NCBI RefSeq assembly: GCF_016429285.1
Contig: NZ_JAELUI010000028.1
Coordinates: 1-47,599 of the forward strand
From: Ralstonia sp. ASV6
Lineage (GTDB): Bacteria > Pseudomonadota > Gammaproteobacteria > Burkholderiales > Burkholderiaceae
Direction of reading: 5' to 3'
DNA length: 47,599 bases
The notes under the pieces are model-generated. The model ran no database searches and was not told the origin of the DNA. It worked only from the letters and a program-made list of their open reading frames with translations. Shown here piece after piece: positions 24,592-31,997 of the stretch; within the stretch, counting starts at the first letter, position 1, and each line of letters opens with the position of its first letter. The position numbers and the translations under genes are program-made.

Positions 24592-25791
24592 TCACCCCCG
24601 TTCCAGCAGGAACTGCGACACACCGATGCGCCCCTCGTCAAAGCCGGCTTCGCAATAGGCGAAGTACAGACGCCAGATGCGGATGAAGGACTCATCGAAG
24701 CCGAGCGCGCGCACTGCGTCCAGCTGCGCCTCGAAACGCTGACTCCAGCGGCGCAGCGTCTCTGCGTAATCGGGGCCGAAGTCCAGGCGATCCACCAGTT
24801 GCAGACCGTGTTGCTCGGCCAGGCGCACAAAGCGCTCCCGGCTGGGCAGCATGCCGCCGGGGAAGATGAACTGCTGGATGAAATCCGTGCCGGCGCGATA
24901 GCGCTCGAAGTGCGCCTCATCAATGGTGATGCTCTGAATAAGGGCCCGGCCTCCATGACGCAGACAGCGCACCAGCGTCTTGAAGTAGGTTGACCAGTAA
25001 GCCTCGCCCACCGCCTCAAACATCTCGACGGACGCGATGGCGTCGTACGCGGTCTTCAGGTCACGGTAGTCGCGCAGCTCGACTTGGGCGCGCGGCTCGC
25101 CCGCGAGGCGCTCGGCCGTGTAGCGACGCTGCTCTTCCGACAGCGTGATGCCGTGCACCCGGGCGCCGCGCGCACAGGCCATCTCCATCAGGCCGCCCCA
25201 GCCGCAGCCGATTTCAAGCACGTCCATGCCGGGCCCGAGTTTGAGCAGATCGCACACGCGCCGATACTTGGCAGCCTGCGCATCGGCCAGGCCATCCTGA
25301 AGACGGCCGTTGAACCACGCGGACGAATACGCCATGCCCTCGTCCAGCCAAAGCCGGTAGAAATCGTTACCCAGGTCGTAGTGCAAATGGATGTTGCGCC
25401 GACTGCCTTTGCGACTATTGGGACGCAGCAGATGGCGCAGGCGCAGGACAGAACGCGCCAGCGCATTCCCGAAAATTGCCTGTTCCAGTGTGGCTGCATT
25501 CCTGATGGCCAGGCGCAGCAAGTTCGACAGATGACTTGTCTCGACCCATCCATCGCGATATGCCTCGGCAAAGCCCACATCGCCACTGCGCAGGATGCGC
25601 GCGCAGGCACGCCAGTCGACGATGCGCAGATCCGCAGACAGCGGCGAGGCAGCGTCGCCGATCAGCACCTCCCCATCCGGCGTGATGAGGTGCAGCAGAC
25701 CGTGACGCATGCGGGATGCCAGCGCCACGAACAGGCGGCCACCGGCGGGAACATGTGGCGGTACCCACGCCAAAGAATGTGCGGCAGTCAT
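24592..25791 (-). CDS. CFA synthase-family SAM methyltransferase 1 (altered bicarbonate site)
   Basis: 399 aa from ATG 25791, which overlaps the DUF1365 stop by 4 bases (ATGA). Motif I is V-L-E-I-G-C-G-W-G-G-L; the catalytic Glu (Glu259 in V-E-M-F-E-A-V-G) and Tyr342 (F-G-P-D-Y-A-E-T-L) are kept. The position of the Cys that holds bicarbonate in E. coli Cfa (Y-S-C-A) is Ser157 here (Y-S-S-A), and the His of L-L-H-T-I-G is Gln286 (L-I-Q-S-I-T). So it may transfer methyl without forming a cyclopropane ring, as do fatty-acid methyltransferases of the branched or furan fatty acid type. Soluble, membrane-associated by family. E. coli residues quoted from memory. Confidence 0.9.
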   Translation of the reverse strand: MTAAHSLAWVPPHVPAGGRLFVALASRMRHGLLHLITPDGEVLIGDAASPLSADLRIVDWRACARILRSGDVGFAEAYRDGWVETSHLSNLLRLAIRNAATLEQAIFGNALARSVLRLRHLLRPNSRKGSRRNIHLHYDLGNDFYRLWLDEGMAYSSAWFNGRLQDGLADAQAAKYRRVCDLLKLGPGMDVLEIGCGWGGLMEMACARGARVHGITLSEEQRRYTAERLAGEPRAQVELRDYRDLKTAYDAIASVEMFEAVGEAYWSTYFKTLVRCLRHGGRALIQSITIDEAHFERYRAGTDFIQQFIFPGGMLPSRERFVRLAEQHGLQLVDRLDFGPDYAETLRRWSQRFEAQLDAVRALGFDESFIRIWRLYFAYCEAGFDEGRIGVSQFLLERG

Positions 25792-26558
25792 CGAGGGGGC
25801 TCCAGAGAGGAAGATGGGTTGCGCGGGTGGCTGCCCAGGAAGGGCACCCCCTTCATCCACAGGCGAAGCGCCTGCCAATGAATGCGGCCGATGACCTGCA
25901 ACGCCAGCAACGGCTGCCGCAACAACGCGCGGCGCAGGTGGCTGGCATCGAAGGGCTGCAGGCGCCCGCCAATGGCGGTGTGCAGCAACAGGCCGTCGCA
26001 GTCGTGGTAGTCGATGCGCACCAGCGCCGTTGCAGGGGTCTCGGTAAAGCGGAACTGATAACCGCCCTCAACCGAGCAGAAGGGCGAGACATGGAGCTGC
26101 TTGCGGCACGTCAGCACGGTATCGGTGCCGATGGACCCACCGTCCTGAGCGCAGAGCAGGTAGCGATGGTGCTGCCCGAATGTGTTGTTGACCTCGGCCA
26201 GCACCGCGCGCAACGTGCCGGCCGCGTCGTGGCAATACCAGAACGAGACGGGGTTGAACATCCAGCCGGCAACGCGCGGGAAGGTCTGCAACCAGACCTC
26301 GCCATCGGCAGGCAAGCCAGCCTCGCGCAGCACGCCACGTATCCAAACAAGCAGATCGGTGCCGTCACGCGGGCCGTAGTCACGTGTGCGCAGTGACAAC
26401 GGCCGCAGGCAATCCACACCGAACCACGTGCCCGTCAGCCTGCCCAGCGCCGAGAGCTTCACGCGCACGGCAAATACCGGGTAGACAAAGCGATTGGCCA
26501 CCGGCCGCAGGCGATGGTGCATGACTTGGCCGACGAGAAGTGCTGCGTCGCCGATCAT
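25788..26558 (-). CDS. DUF1365 family protein
   Basis: 256 aa. Conserved DUF1365 elements are all visible: V-M-H-H-R-L-R-P-V-A-N-R-F-V-Y-P-V-F near the start, G-W-M-F-N-P-V-S-F-W-Y-C in the middle, E-V-N-N-T-F-G-Q-H-H-R-Y and K-Q-L-H-V-S-P-F. Function unproven; the family is almost always beside a flavin amine-oxidase-like gene and a CFA-type methyltransferase, as here, and is thought to act in fatty-acid modification. Overlaps both neighbours by 4 bases (ATGA), giving tight translational coupling. Confidence 0.92.
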   Translation of the reverse strand: MIGDAALLVGQVMHHRLRPVANRFVYPVFAVRVKLSALGRLTGTWFGVDCLRPLSLRTRDYGPRDGTDLLVWIRGVLREAGLPADGEVWLQTFPRVAGWMFNPVSFWYCHDAAGTLRAVLAEVNNTFGQHHRYLLCAQDGGSIGTDTVLTCRKQLHVSPFCSVEGGYQFRFTETPATALVRIDYHDCDGLLLHTAIGGRLQPFDASHLRRALLRQPLLALQVIGRIHWQALRLWMKGVPFLGSHPRNPSSSLEPPR

Positions 26559-27850
26559 GGCGTCACCTGTGCCCAGGCCGGTTCGCAGCCGAAGTCAGCC
26601 GCCACGCGCAGGGCCGACTTGAGCCCGTCTTCATGAAACCCGTAGCCCGTCCACGCGCCGGCAAACCAGGTGCCGCTGCGACCTTGGAGTGCTGGCAAGC
26701 GGGCCTGCGCGTCGATGGCCGGCTGATCGAACACCGGGTGCTCATAAGCGAAGCGCTGATACTCCAGCTCCGGCGCCGGCGGGGCTGGCGGATTCAGCGT
26801 CACAACCACGGGTGTTGCCACCGGCAACGGTTGGAGCTGGTTCAGCAGATAGCTGACGCACGGTGCGGCACCCGCTGCCTCCACCCGCGGCGCATCGAGA
26901 TAGTTCCACGCCGACCACACACGGCGCCGACGCGGCAGCAGGCGGGTATCGCGGTGCAGGAACGCGGTGTTGGGCTGGTAGCGGAACGCACCCAGCACAG
27001 CACGCTCGTCGTCGGTTGCATCGTCGAGCAGGCGCAACGTCTGCGGTGCGTGCGTTGCGAGCACCACGGCGTCGTAGCGTTCGGTGCCGGAATCAGTCCG
27101 CACGTCGACATGGCCGAGGGCGCGGCGGATGCCGCGGACCGGCGTGGCGACGCGCACGTCCGCCAGCCGCTGGGCGATTGCCTGCACATAGCTGCGCGCA
27201 CCGCCTCTGACGGTACGCCAGCGTGGCCGGTTGAAGATCTGCAACAAGCCATGATTGAGGCAAAACCGCAGGAACGTTTCTGCCGGAAATGAGAGGATGT
27301 CGCGGCTCGGCGTAGACCAGATTGCCGCTGCCATGGGCAACAGATAGTGGGCACAGAATGGTTCGCCATAGCGGCCGGCAGCCAGCAGCGCGCCAAGGCT
27401 GTGGCGCTCGTTGCGCGCAACCGCCAGGTTGGCATGCGCCTGCCGATTGAAACGCAGAATGTCACCCAACATCGACAGGAACCGCGCCGACACCAGGTTG
27501 CGTGGTTGCGCAAACACCGTGCCCAGGCTGGTACCGGCCCACTCCAGCGCGCCGCCGTCCACCGACACGCTGAACGACATGTCGCTTTCGCAATGCGCCA
27601 CGCCCAGCTCGTCAAACAGGGCAATCAGGTTGGGGTACGTGCGCGCGTTGAACACAAGGAAGCCCGTGTCGACACCGAATACCTGTCCGCTTTCCTCAAT
27701 ATCAACGGTGTTGGTATGGCCGCCCAGCCGGGGAGCTGCCTCAAACAGCGTCACGGCGTGGTGCTTGGCGAGAAAATGCGCCGCTGCCAGCCCGGAAATG
27801 CCCGAGCCGACCACCGCGATGCGTTTTGCTGGGAGCTGGAGAATCTTCAA
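26555..27850 (-). CDS. FAD-dependent amine-oxidase-like lipid oxidoreductase
   Basis: 431 aa with TTG start at 27850 (no ATG lies before the nucleotide motif). The N-terminal Rossmann motif is I-A-V-V-G-S-G-I-S-G-L-A-A-A (Gly15, 17, 20), followed by FEAAPRLGGHTNTVD (the E and GG of FAD-dependent amine oxidases), and a C-terminal W-F-A-G-A-W-T-G-Y-G-F-H-E-D-G that closes the FAD site. This 'NAD/FAD-dependent oxidoreductase' subgroup accompanies CFA-type methyltransferases; related enzymes are implicated in desaturating methylated acyl chains. It is 28 bases behind folE and overlaps DUF1365 by 4. Confidence 0.9.
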   Translation of the reverse strand: MKILQLPAKRIAVVGSGISGLAAAHFLAKHHAVTLFEAAPRLGGHTNTVDIEESGQVFGVDTGFLVFNARTYPNLIALFDELGVAHCESDMSFSVSVDGGALEWAGTSLGTVFAQPRNLVSARFLSMLGDILRFNRQAHANLAVARNERHSLGALLAAGRYGEPFCAHYLLPMAAAIWSTPSRDILSFPAETFLRFCLNHGLLQIFNRPRWRTVRGGARSYVQAIAQRLADVRVATPVRGIRRALGHVDVRTDSGTERYDAVVLATHAPQTLRLLDDATDDERAVLGAFRYQPNTAFLHRDTRLLPRRRRVWSAWNYLDAPRVEAAGAAPCVSYLLNQLQPLPVATPVVVTLNPPAPPAPELEYQRFAYEHPVFDQPAIDAQARLPALQGRSGTWFAGAWTGYGFHEDGLKSALRVAADFGCEPAWAQVTP

Positions 27851-27878
27851 GGCTAGGCCTCTTCAGGTCGTTGGATGC

Positions 27879-28607
27879 TCATCCGCCATTGCGGCCGGGC
27901 AGCAGCGCGAGAAATTCGCGCCGCAGGCTCGGATCTGTCAGGAACACCCCGCGCATCACGCTGCTCACCATGCGCGACTCGTCGTCCTGCGTGCCGCGCC
28001 AGTGCATGCAGTAGTGCTCCGCCTCCAGCACGACCGCCAGACCGTCGGGCGCCATCCGGTCTTCCAGCAAGTCAGCAATCTGTTTGATGGCTTCTTCCTG
28101 GATCTGCGGGCGGCGCATGACCCAGTCGATCAGCCGGGCGTACTTGGACAGCCCGATCAACTGGGAATCCTGACTGGGCATGACGCCAACCCACGCGCGC
28201 CCCATGACCGGACACAGATGGTGCGAGCACGCGCTGCGCACCCGCAGCGGCCCGACCACCATCAGTTCGTTGAGCCGCTCCACATTCGGAAACGCCGTCA
28301 CCTCAGGTGCCGCGACATAGCGCCCCGCAAACACCTCCCGCACGAACATCTTGGCCACGCGGCGGGCGGTTTCGCGGCTGTTGTGGTCTTGTTCCACGTC
28401 GATGACCAGCGCGCGCAGCACGGCCTGCAGGCGCTCTTCCACTTCGACCTGAAGAAGGTCGAGTTCGCCATCGCGCAGGTGGGCGGCGATGTTGTCATTG
28501 GCGTGAAAGCGGTGCCCAGCGCTCATCAACCGTTCCCGAATGCGAACAGAAAGCGGCACGCTGCCAACCGCCCCGGAAAACCCGGGCGGATCCAAAGTTA
28601 GCTTCAT
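27879..28607 (-). CDS. folE: GTP cyclohydrolase I (FolE)
   Basis: 242 aa from ATG 28607, preceded by a perfect GGAGGTAA 5 bases upstream; a reading to 28724 would enter the regulator gene. It converts GTP to 7,8-dihydroneopterin triphosphate. Zinc ligands are Cys127 and His130 in A-C-S-H-H-L-C-P and Cys200 in E-H-Y-C-M; the conserved G-L-S-K-Y-A-R and QDDESRMVSS... segments fit the type IA enzyme, though this copy is longer at its N-terminus than E. coli FolE. Likely a second, stress- or light-induced folE, supplying a pterin to the LitR regulon. Second gene of the operon, 76 bases behind the LitR-like gene. Confidence 0.94.
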   Translation of the reverse strand: MKLTLDPPGFSGAVGSVPLSVRIRERLMSAGHRFHANDNIAAHLRDGELDLLQVEVEERLQAVLRALVIDVEQDHNSRETARRVAKMFVREVFAGRYVAAPEVTAFPNVERLNELMVVGPLRVRSACSHHLCPVMGRAWVGVMPSQDSQLIGLSKYARLIDWVMRRPQIQEEAIKQIADLLEDRMAPDGLAVVLEAEHYCMHWRGTQDDESRMVSSVMRGVFLTDPSLRREFLALLPGRNGG

Positions 28608-28651
28608 TGCAGTTACCTCCGAAAGCGGCGGTGCACTCACCACCCATGCCG

Positions 28652-28671
28652 GCTCAGGAGTGTTCCTGAGC
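28652..28671. promoter_or_regulatory. 8-bp inverted repeat between the litR-like gene and folE
   Basis: GCTCAGGA, 4 bases, TCCTGAGC, perfect arms, 45 bases before the folE start. It may be a regulator site or an mRNA hairpin tuning folE against the regulator. No U-run, so not a plain terminator. Confidence 0.5.
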
Positions 28672-28683
28672 ACATATACGCAA

Positions 28684-29670
28684 CTAACTCGCGGGTGGAT
28701 GCAGCGTCTCGGCGCGGATGGCAAATTCCATTGCGTCTTCGAGCATCAAGCGGGCACGGTTAGCGACGTCACCGAGATGCCGGTGAAGTTGCTCGTCCAA
28801 CGTGGAGCGCACGGCACAGCCGTCGCTGAATCGCTCAAACGCATCCAGTTGCCGGATGAGGTCAACGAGATGGCGCGGACATTCGCAGGCGATCGTCTGC
28901 GATGCGTTGGCAAAGATTTCCAACTGGCGATCGGTAAACCGACGCGCACTGCGCCGCAGGGGTTCGAGCTTTCCGTAGACCGCATCGACACGCACGAGCT
29001 GCGTCAACTCATGCAGGACTTGGTCAAGCTCGCTGTGCGCATTCGGCTCCCGATACAGCCGCACACCAGCCGCCCGCAGCATGTCAGTGGCGCGAACCGT
29101 GCCAAAACTGTAGATCACCCCAACCGCGCTGGTCCCGGCGCCGCGCGCCGCCGCCAGAATGGCTTGCGCTGTCTCGGGTTGCAGAGAGGCGGCTTCGACA
29201 ATCAGGGCGTCGGTGTCCGGTGGCAAATCCAGTCGCCCTTGCCCATCCACTGCAGGCAGTTCGGTGACCGGCTCAATGCCAAGCGACGCGAGCGTGCTCC
29301 TCCTGCGCCGCACGCGCTCTGCCAGCAACGGGCCGCAGACGGCGAGCGAGATCGCCGCGTGGGCTGCAAGCGGCCCCGCCTCCTCGGCCGCCCGCGACGT
29401 TTCGAGCAGTTGCTCAAGCTCGGCGCTGTCGGCGTGGGCGATCGCGCCGATGGCGTGCCCCTGACTCACCAGCGACCGCAAAAGCGTCAGCCGCCTGACG
29501 TCTTCACCGGAATACAGGCGCTGGCCCGACTCCGACTTGGCCGGCGAAATCACGCCATAGCGCTGTTCCCACACCCGCAGCGTGGAGACGGGCATCCTAG
29601 CCATGCGAGCGGCCGCGCCACTTCTGTACCGGGGGGCTGTATTGTCTTCGTGTTGCACATGCGTCTCCAT
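28684..29670 (-). CDS. LitR/CarH-like MerR family regulator
   Basis: 328 aa. N-terminal MerR helix-turn-helix (Y-R-S-G-A-A-A-R-M about residues 15-23; S-T-L-R-V-W-E-Q-R-Y-G-V 29-40; R-L-Y-S-G-E-D-V-R-R 51-60), then a four-helix-like part and a Rossmann-like region (about 105-230) in the place of the cobalamin domain of CarH/LitR. The canonical D-x-H-x-x-G histidine motif is not visible; instead there is Cys262-Glu-Cys264-Pro further on. Fits the proteobacterial LitR classes that lack typical B12 binding and respond to light directly or through a partner. Encoded at the head of the lipid operon and probably autoregulated through the promoter at 29691-29719. Confidence 0.88.
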   Translation of the reverse strand: METHVQHEDNTAPRYRSGAAARMARMPVSTLRVWEQRYGVISPAKSESGQRLYSGEDVRRLTLLRSLVSQGHAIGAIAHADSAELEQLLETSRAAEEAGPLAAHAAISLAVCGPLLAERVRRRRSTLASLGIEPVTELPAVDGQGRLDLPPDTDALIVEAASLQPETAQAILAAARGAGTSAVGVIYSFGTVRATDMLRAAGVRLYREPNAHSELDQVLHELTQLVRVDAVYGKLEPLRRSARRFTDRQLEIFANASQTIACECPRHLVDLIRQLDAFERFSDGCAVRSTLDEQLHRHLGDVANRARLMLEDAMEFAIRAETLHPPAS

Positions 29671-29690
29671 GCAAGCGCTGGTTGACTTAC

Positions 29691-29719
29691 ATGAAACGCT
29701 TCACGTGAAGCAACGTCAA
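29691..29719 (-). promoter_or_regulatory. MerR-style promoter/operator of the litR-like gene
   Basis: On the minus strand: -35 TTGACG (29719-29714), 17-base spacer, -10 TTTCAT (29696-29691). The spacer is filled by GCTTCACGTGAAGC (29698-29711), a perfect 14-bp palindrome. MerR-family regulators bind exactly in this spacer. The start codon follows about 20 bases downstream. Confidence 0.72.
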
Positions 29720-30069
29720 TGAAATGCAGCGGTTTTGACCGCTTTCCGTGTCTTTTGAATCGGAATTGAGTCGCTTATTCGGCAGCAAAACCCGGCGCAT
29801 GTTGATGCAGACCGGCAAGCACCCTGACATCTTGCAAAGTGCACCTTCGCGCATAGCGGCTTGGGTCAGGCGCCTCACGCTCAGCACTGCCCCTTGACCC
29901 CGGTGCCCGAAGACGCACCTCGACACGTCAAGGCCAGCCCGGCAAGGGCGAGTCCACTCCGCCACTAAGGCTCCCCGGCCGGCTCCGGGGTAGAAACCGG
30001 CTCGGCGAATAGCGCGTCAACGCATACTCGCAAGCGTTCTAGCCCCCTCCCTTTTGGCCGAGTTAAATC

Positions 30070-30114
30070 GTTGCCATTGCGTCCGCAACCCGAAATTGCA
30101 GACGCAACGGCAAC
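30070..30114. repeat. 14-bp inverted repeat with one mismatch downstream of the PHB depolymerase
   Basis: GTTGCC-A-TTGCGTC (30070-30083) and GACGCAA-C-GGCAAC (30101-30114), 17-base loop. It lies 140 bases past the depolymerase stop (30254) and could be the transcript's 3' hairpin, but there is no U-run. Confidence 0.55.
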
Positions 30115-30253
30115 CACGGAACATGAACTGACGTCGCTGCACCTGGCGTATCCAGACCGTACTGCGTGGAACCGGCCCCAACTCCGTTCAGCCGCTGCTG
30201 AGCACACTTGGGACCGATCCGTTTGGCAATCGCTAGGCCGTGTCGGCGCTGCC

Positions 30254-31732
30254 TTACGGGCAGTTTCCGATGACGTAGTAGCCGGCTGCCGTCTGCGCAA
30301 GCGTGGTCGTGTAGAACACGTTGTCCAGGCCCATGCTTTGGTTGGAGCCGTTGGCGTAGGCGATGCCACCGCTGTCGTGCGCTCGCCCAGCCTGCACGTG
30401 AGCGTAGTTGCTGGCCGTGGTGGCCGTGCAGGCAAAGCTTGATTGCGTCTTGGCCGACACGGCGGACGACTGTGCGCTTTCACCCGCCGTCGGGTCGATC
30501 TCGGTCACGGTGTAGCTGTAGGAGGTGCCCGCAATCAAGCCCGAGTCGGTATACGTCGTTGAGGTGGATGAACCGACCTTGCTGCCGTTGCGGTAGACGT
30601 TGTAACTGGTCGCGTTGGTCACCGCATTCCACGACAGCGAAACGGTCGTGGTGGTCGTGCCCGTCACCGTCAGGCCCGTGGGCGTGCTGCCCGACTGCAC
30701 CGGCCCGCTGCCTGCGCGCAGGTTGTTCTTCACCCAGTAGTCCATGACAAAGGCCGGGTAGTTGATGTGCGTGGCATCAACGTAGTTGGTGTTGTCGCCA
30801 CCAGTACCGGCCGGCCATGCGTGGGCCATGCCCGAGACCGAGATCTCATGCGTGCGAAGCTTGCCGTTGCTATCGGTATAGGGCGTATTGGTGCCGCCAC
30901 CCGAAATCGAGACCGTCGCCCCCTTCGTAAAGGTGCCACCGTAAATCAGGCGGAAAGCTGCGGTGTCCATCGGGCCATACGCCTGCGCCACGGTGTAGTC
31001 CGACGTCCCCCACACGGCGCCGGCAATCTGCGTATTGAAGCTGCTCGCGTTTGAGCCCGCCCATGCCTTGCAGTTGTTGGCCGCCGTTGTGGCGGTGTAG
31101 CCGGAAGGCACATAGCCGATCTGCGAGGTGGTGGTTCCGGGCGGCGGGCCAGCGTTGATGCCGATGCCCGCAAAAATGTCCGGCGCGATACAGCCCAACA
31201 CCATCGTCATGCCGCCGCCGGAAGACAGGCCGGCTACATACACCTGGTTCGGGTCGATCGCGTATTGCGAGTTGGTGACAAAGCGATTGACCAGATCCAG
31301 CAGCACACCCACGTGCCCGCTCGTGCGGCTGGGCGACGTGTTGGCGTAGTCCCAGCAGTGGTTACTGTAGACGTTGCCAGTGGCATTGGGTGCCAGGATG
31401 ACAGCGCCATATTGCTCGGCAATGGTCTTCCAGTTGAAGCCGGCACCATTGGCGTTATCGATCACGTCGCCGGACGCCGTTTGCAGGCAACCATGCAACA
31501 CCAGCACCAAGGCGCGCTTGCCGTTGGGTGTGGTTGGCTGACTGGCCGGCCAATAGAAGTAGCCCGTCAGGTTGCCGCCGTTGACCGTGTCCGCGGCCCA
31601 GGTTTGTTGGCTGCTCCAGGCTCCCGGGCCGGCGGTGACCGCCGCGTGCGCTGAGAACGTTGCCAGCGCGGTCATCAGCGTGACGACCAGCGCGTAAAGC
31701 CAATGCCATCGATACCCGTATGGATGTTTCAT
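30254..31732 (-). CDS. Extracellular PHB depolymerase (catalytic + fibronectin III + substrate-binding domain)
   Basis: 492 aa from ATG 31732 (AGGAGAG upstream). Sec signal ending A-H-A at residue 30, catalytic domain about 40-340 with the oxyanion L-H-G-C (79-82), lipase box G-L-S-S-G (Ser170) and catalytic His304 in G-M-A-H-A-W. A fibronectin type III linker follows (about 350-430, TGLTVTGTTTTTVSLSWNAV) and a C-terminal ~60-residue polymer-binding domain with Cys435 and Cys491. This is the order of secreted short-chain-length PHA depolymerases. It cleaves denatured poly-3-hydroxybutyrate outside the cell to oligomers; the next gene upstream degrades these oligomers. Confidence 0.95.
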   Translation of the reverse strand: MKHPYGYRWHWLYALVVTLMTALATFSAHAAVTAGPGAWSSQQTWAADTVNGGNLTGYFYWPASQPTTPNGKRALVLVLHGCLQTASGDVIDNANGAGFNWKTIAEQYGAVILAPNATGNVYSNHCWDYANTSPSRTSGHVGVLLDLVNRFVTNSQYAIDPNQVYVAGLSSGGGMTMVLGCIAPDIFAGIGINAGPPPGTTTSQIGYVPSGYTATTAANNCKAWAGSNASSFNTQIAGAVWGTSDYTVAQAYGPMDTAAFRLIYGGTFTKGATVSISGGGTNTPYTDSNGKLRTHEISVSGMAHAWPAGTGGDNTNYVDATHINYPAFVMDYWVKNNLRAGSGPVQSGSTPTGLTVTGTTTTTVSLSWNAVTNATSYNVYRNGSKVGSSTSTTYTDSGLIAGTSYSYTVTEIDPTAGESAQSSAVSAKTQSSFACTATTASNYAHVQAGRAHDSGGIAYANGSNQSMGLDNVFYTTTLAQTAAGYYVIGNCP

Positions 31733-31846
31733 GGTGTCTCTCTCCTGTTGAGGTGGTCTTGCTTTGCTGCCTTCACTGCAACGACAACTAACGCGCGGTG
31801 AGGGCCCCCTCACCACGTCGCTGTGGCGCTCTTTTTATATGACACA

Positions 31847-31860
31847 TGATTCATGTTTCA
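31847..31860. promoter_or_regulatory. 14-mer TGATTCATGTTTCA shared with the tetR promoter
   Basis: Identical to 42366-42379 in front of the TetR gene. Here it lies in the -35/-10 interval of the PHB depolymerase promoter and is part of a short inverted repeat ACATGA-T-TCATGT (31844-31856). Confidence 0.65.
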
Positions 31861-31917
31861 GCGAATGAACGCGCGGGATACGGCATGGATCAGCGATGGA
31901 AAAATCGGTGAAGAAGC

Positions 31918-31950
31918 GCCCTGAGCGCGGGTGTATCAAGCGCTCAGGGC
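31918..31950 (-). terminator. Hairpin behind the 3HB-oligomer hydrolase gene
   Basis: GCCCTGAGCGC, 11-base loop, GCGCTCAGGGC: perfect 11-bp arms 47 bases past the stop. On the minus strand it is followed by a poor U-tract, so termination efficiency is uncertain. Confidence 0.65.
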
Positions 31951-31997
31951 AGCATCAGGGCGGCCTCCGTGATGGAACGCCCTGTGTCGGATCAGAA

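Larger units (their letters stand above)
29671..30253. other. Intergenic region of about 580 bases
   Basis: No convincing gene. It holds the litR promoter (29691-29719), a small hairpin AGCGGT-TTTG-ACCGCT (29728-29743), a CCCCGG/CCGGGG hairpin (29973-29990), and a long imperfect inverted repeat (30070-30114). Composition is more AT-rich in 29700-29790. Minus-strand open frames here have unusual composition and no domain; I leave them out. Confidence 0.6.
31733..31997. promoter_or_regulatory. PHB depolymerase control region
   Basis: Holds on the minus strand a -10 TATAAA near 31840-31835 with CTGAAA 16 bases upstream as -35, the shared 14-mer (31847-31860) lying across that spacer, and a terminator-like hairpin of the preceding gene (31918-31950). 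Confidence 0.55.

Noticed and set aside
20981-29670. A photolyase or cryptochrome gene expected in a LitR operon
   Set aside because: All coding space is taken by other recognisable families; none has photolyase motifs.
29687-30483. Minus-strand frames of about 90 and 170 codons in the gap before the depolymerase
   Set aside because: No domain, no ribosome-binding site, Arg/Ser/Pro-rich; the second overlaps the depolymerase in another frame.
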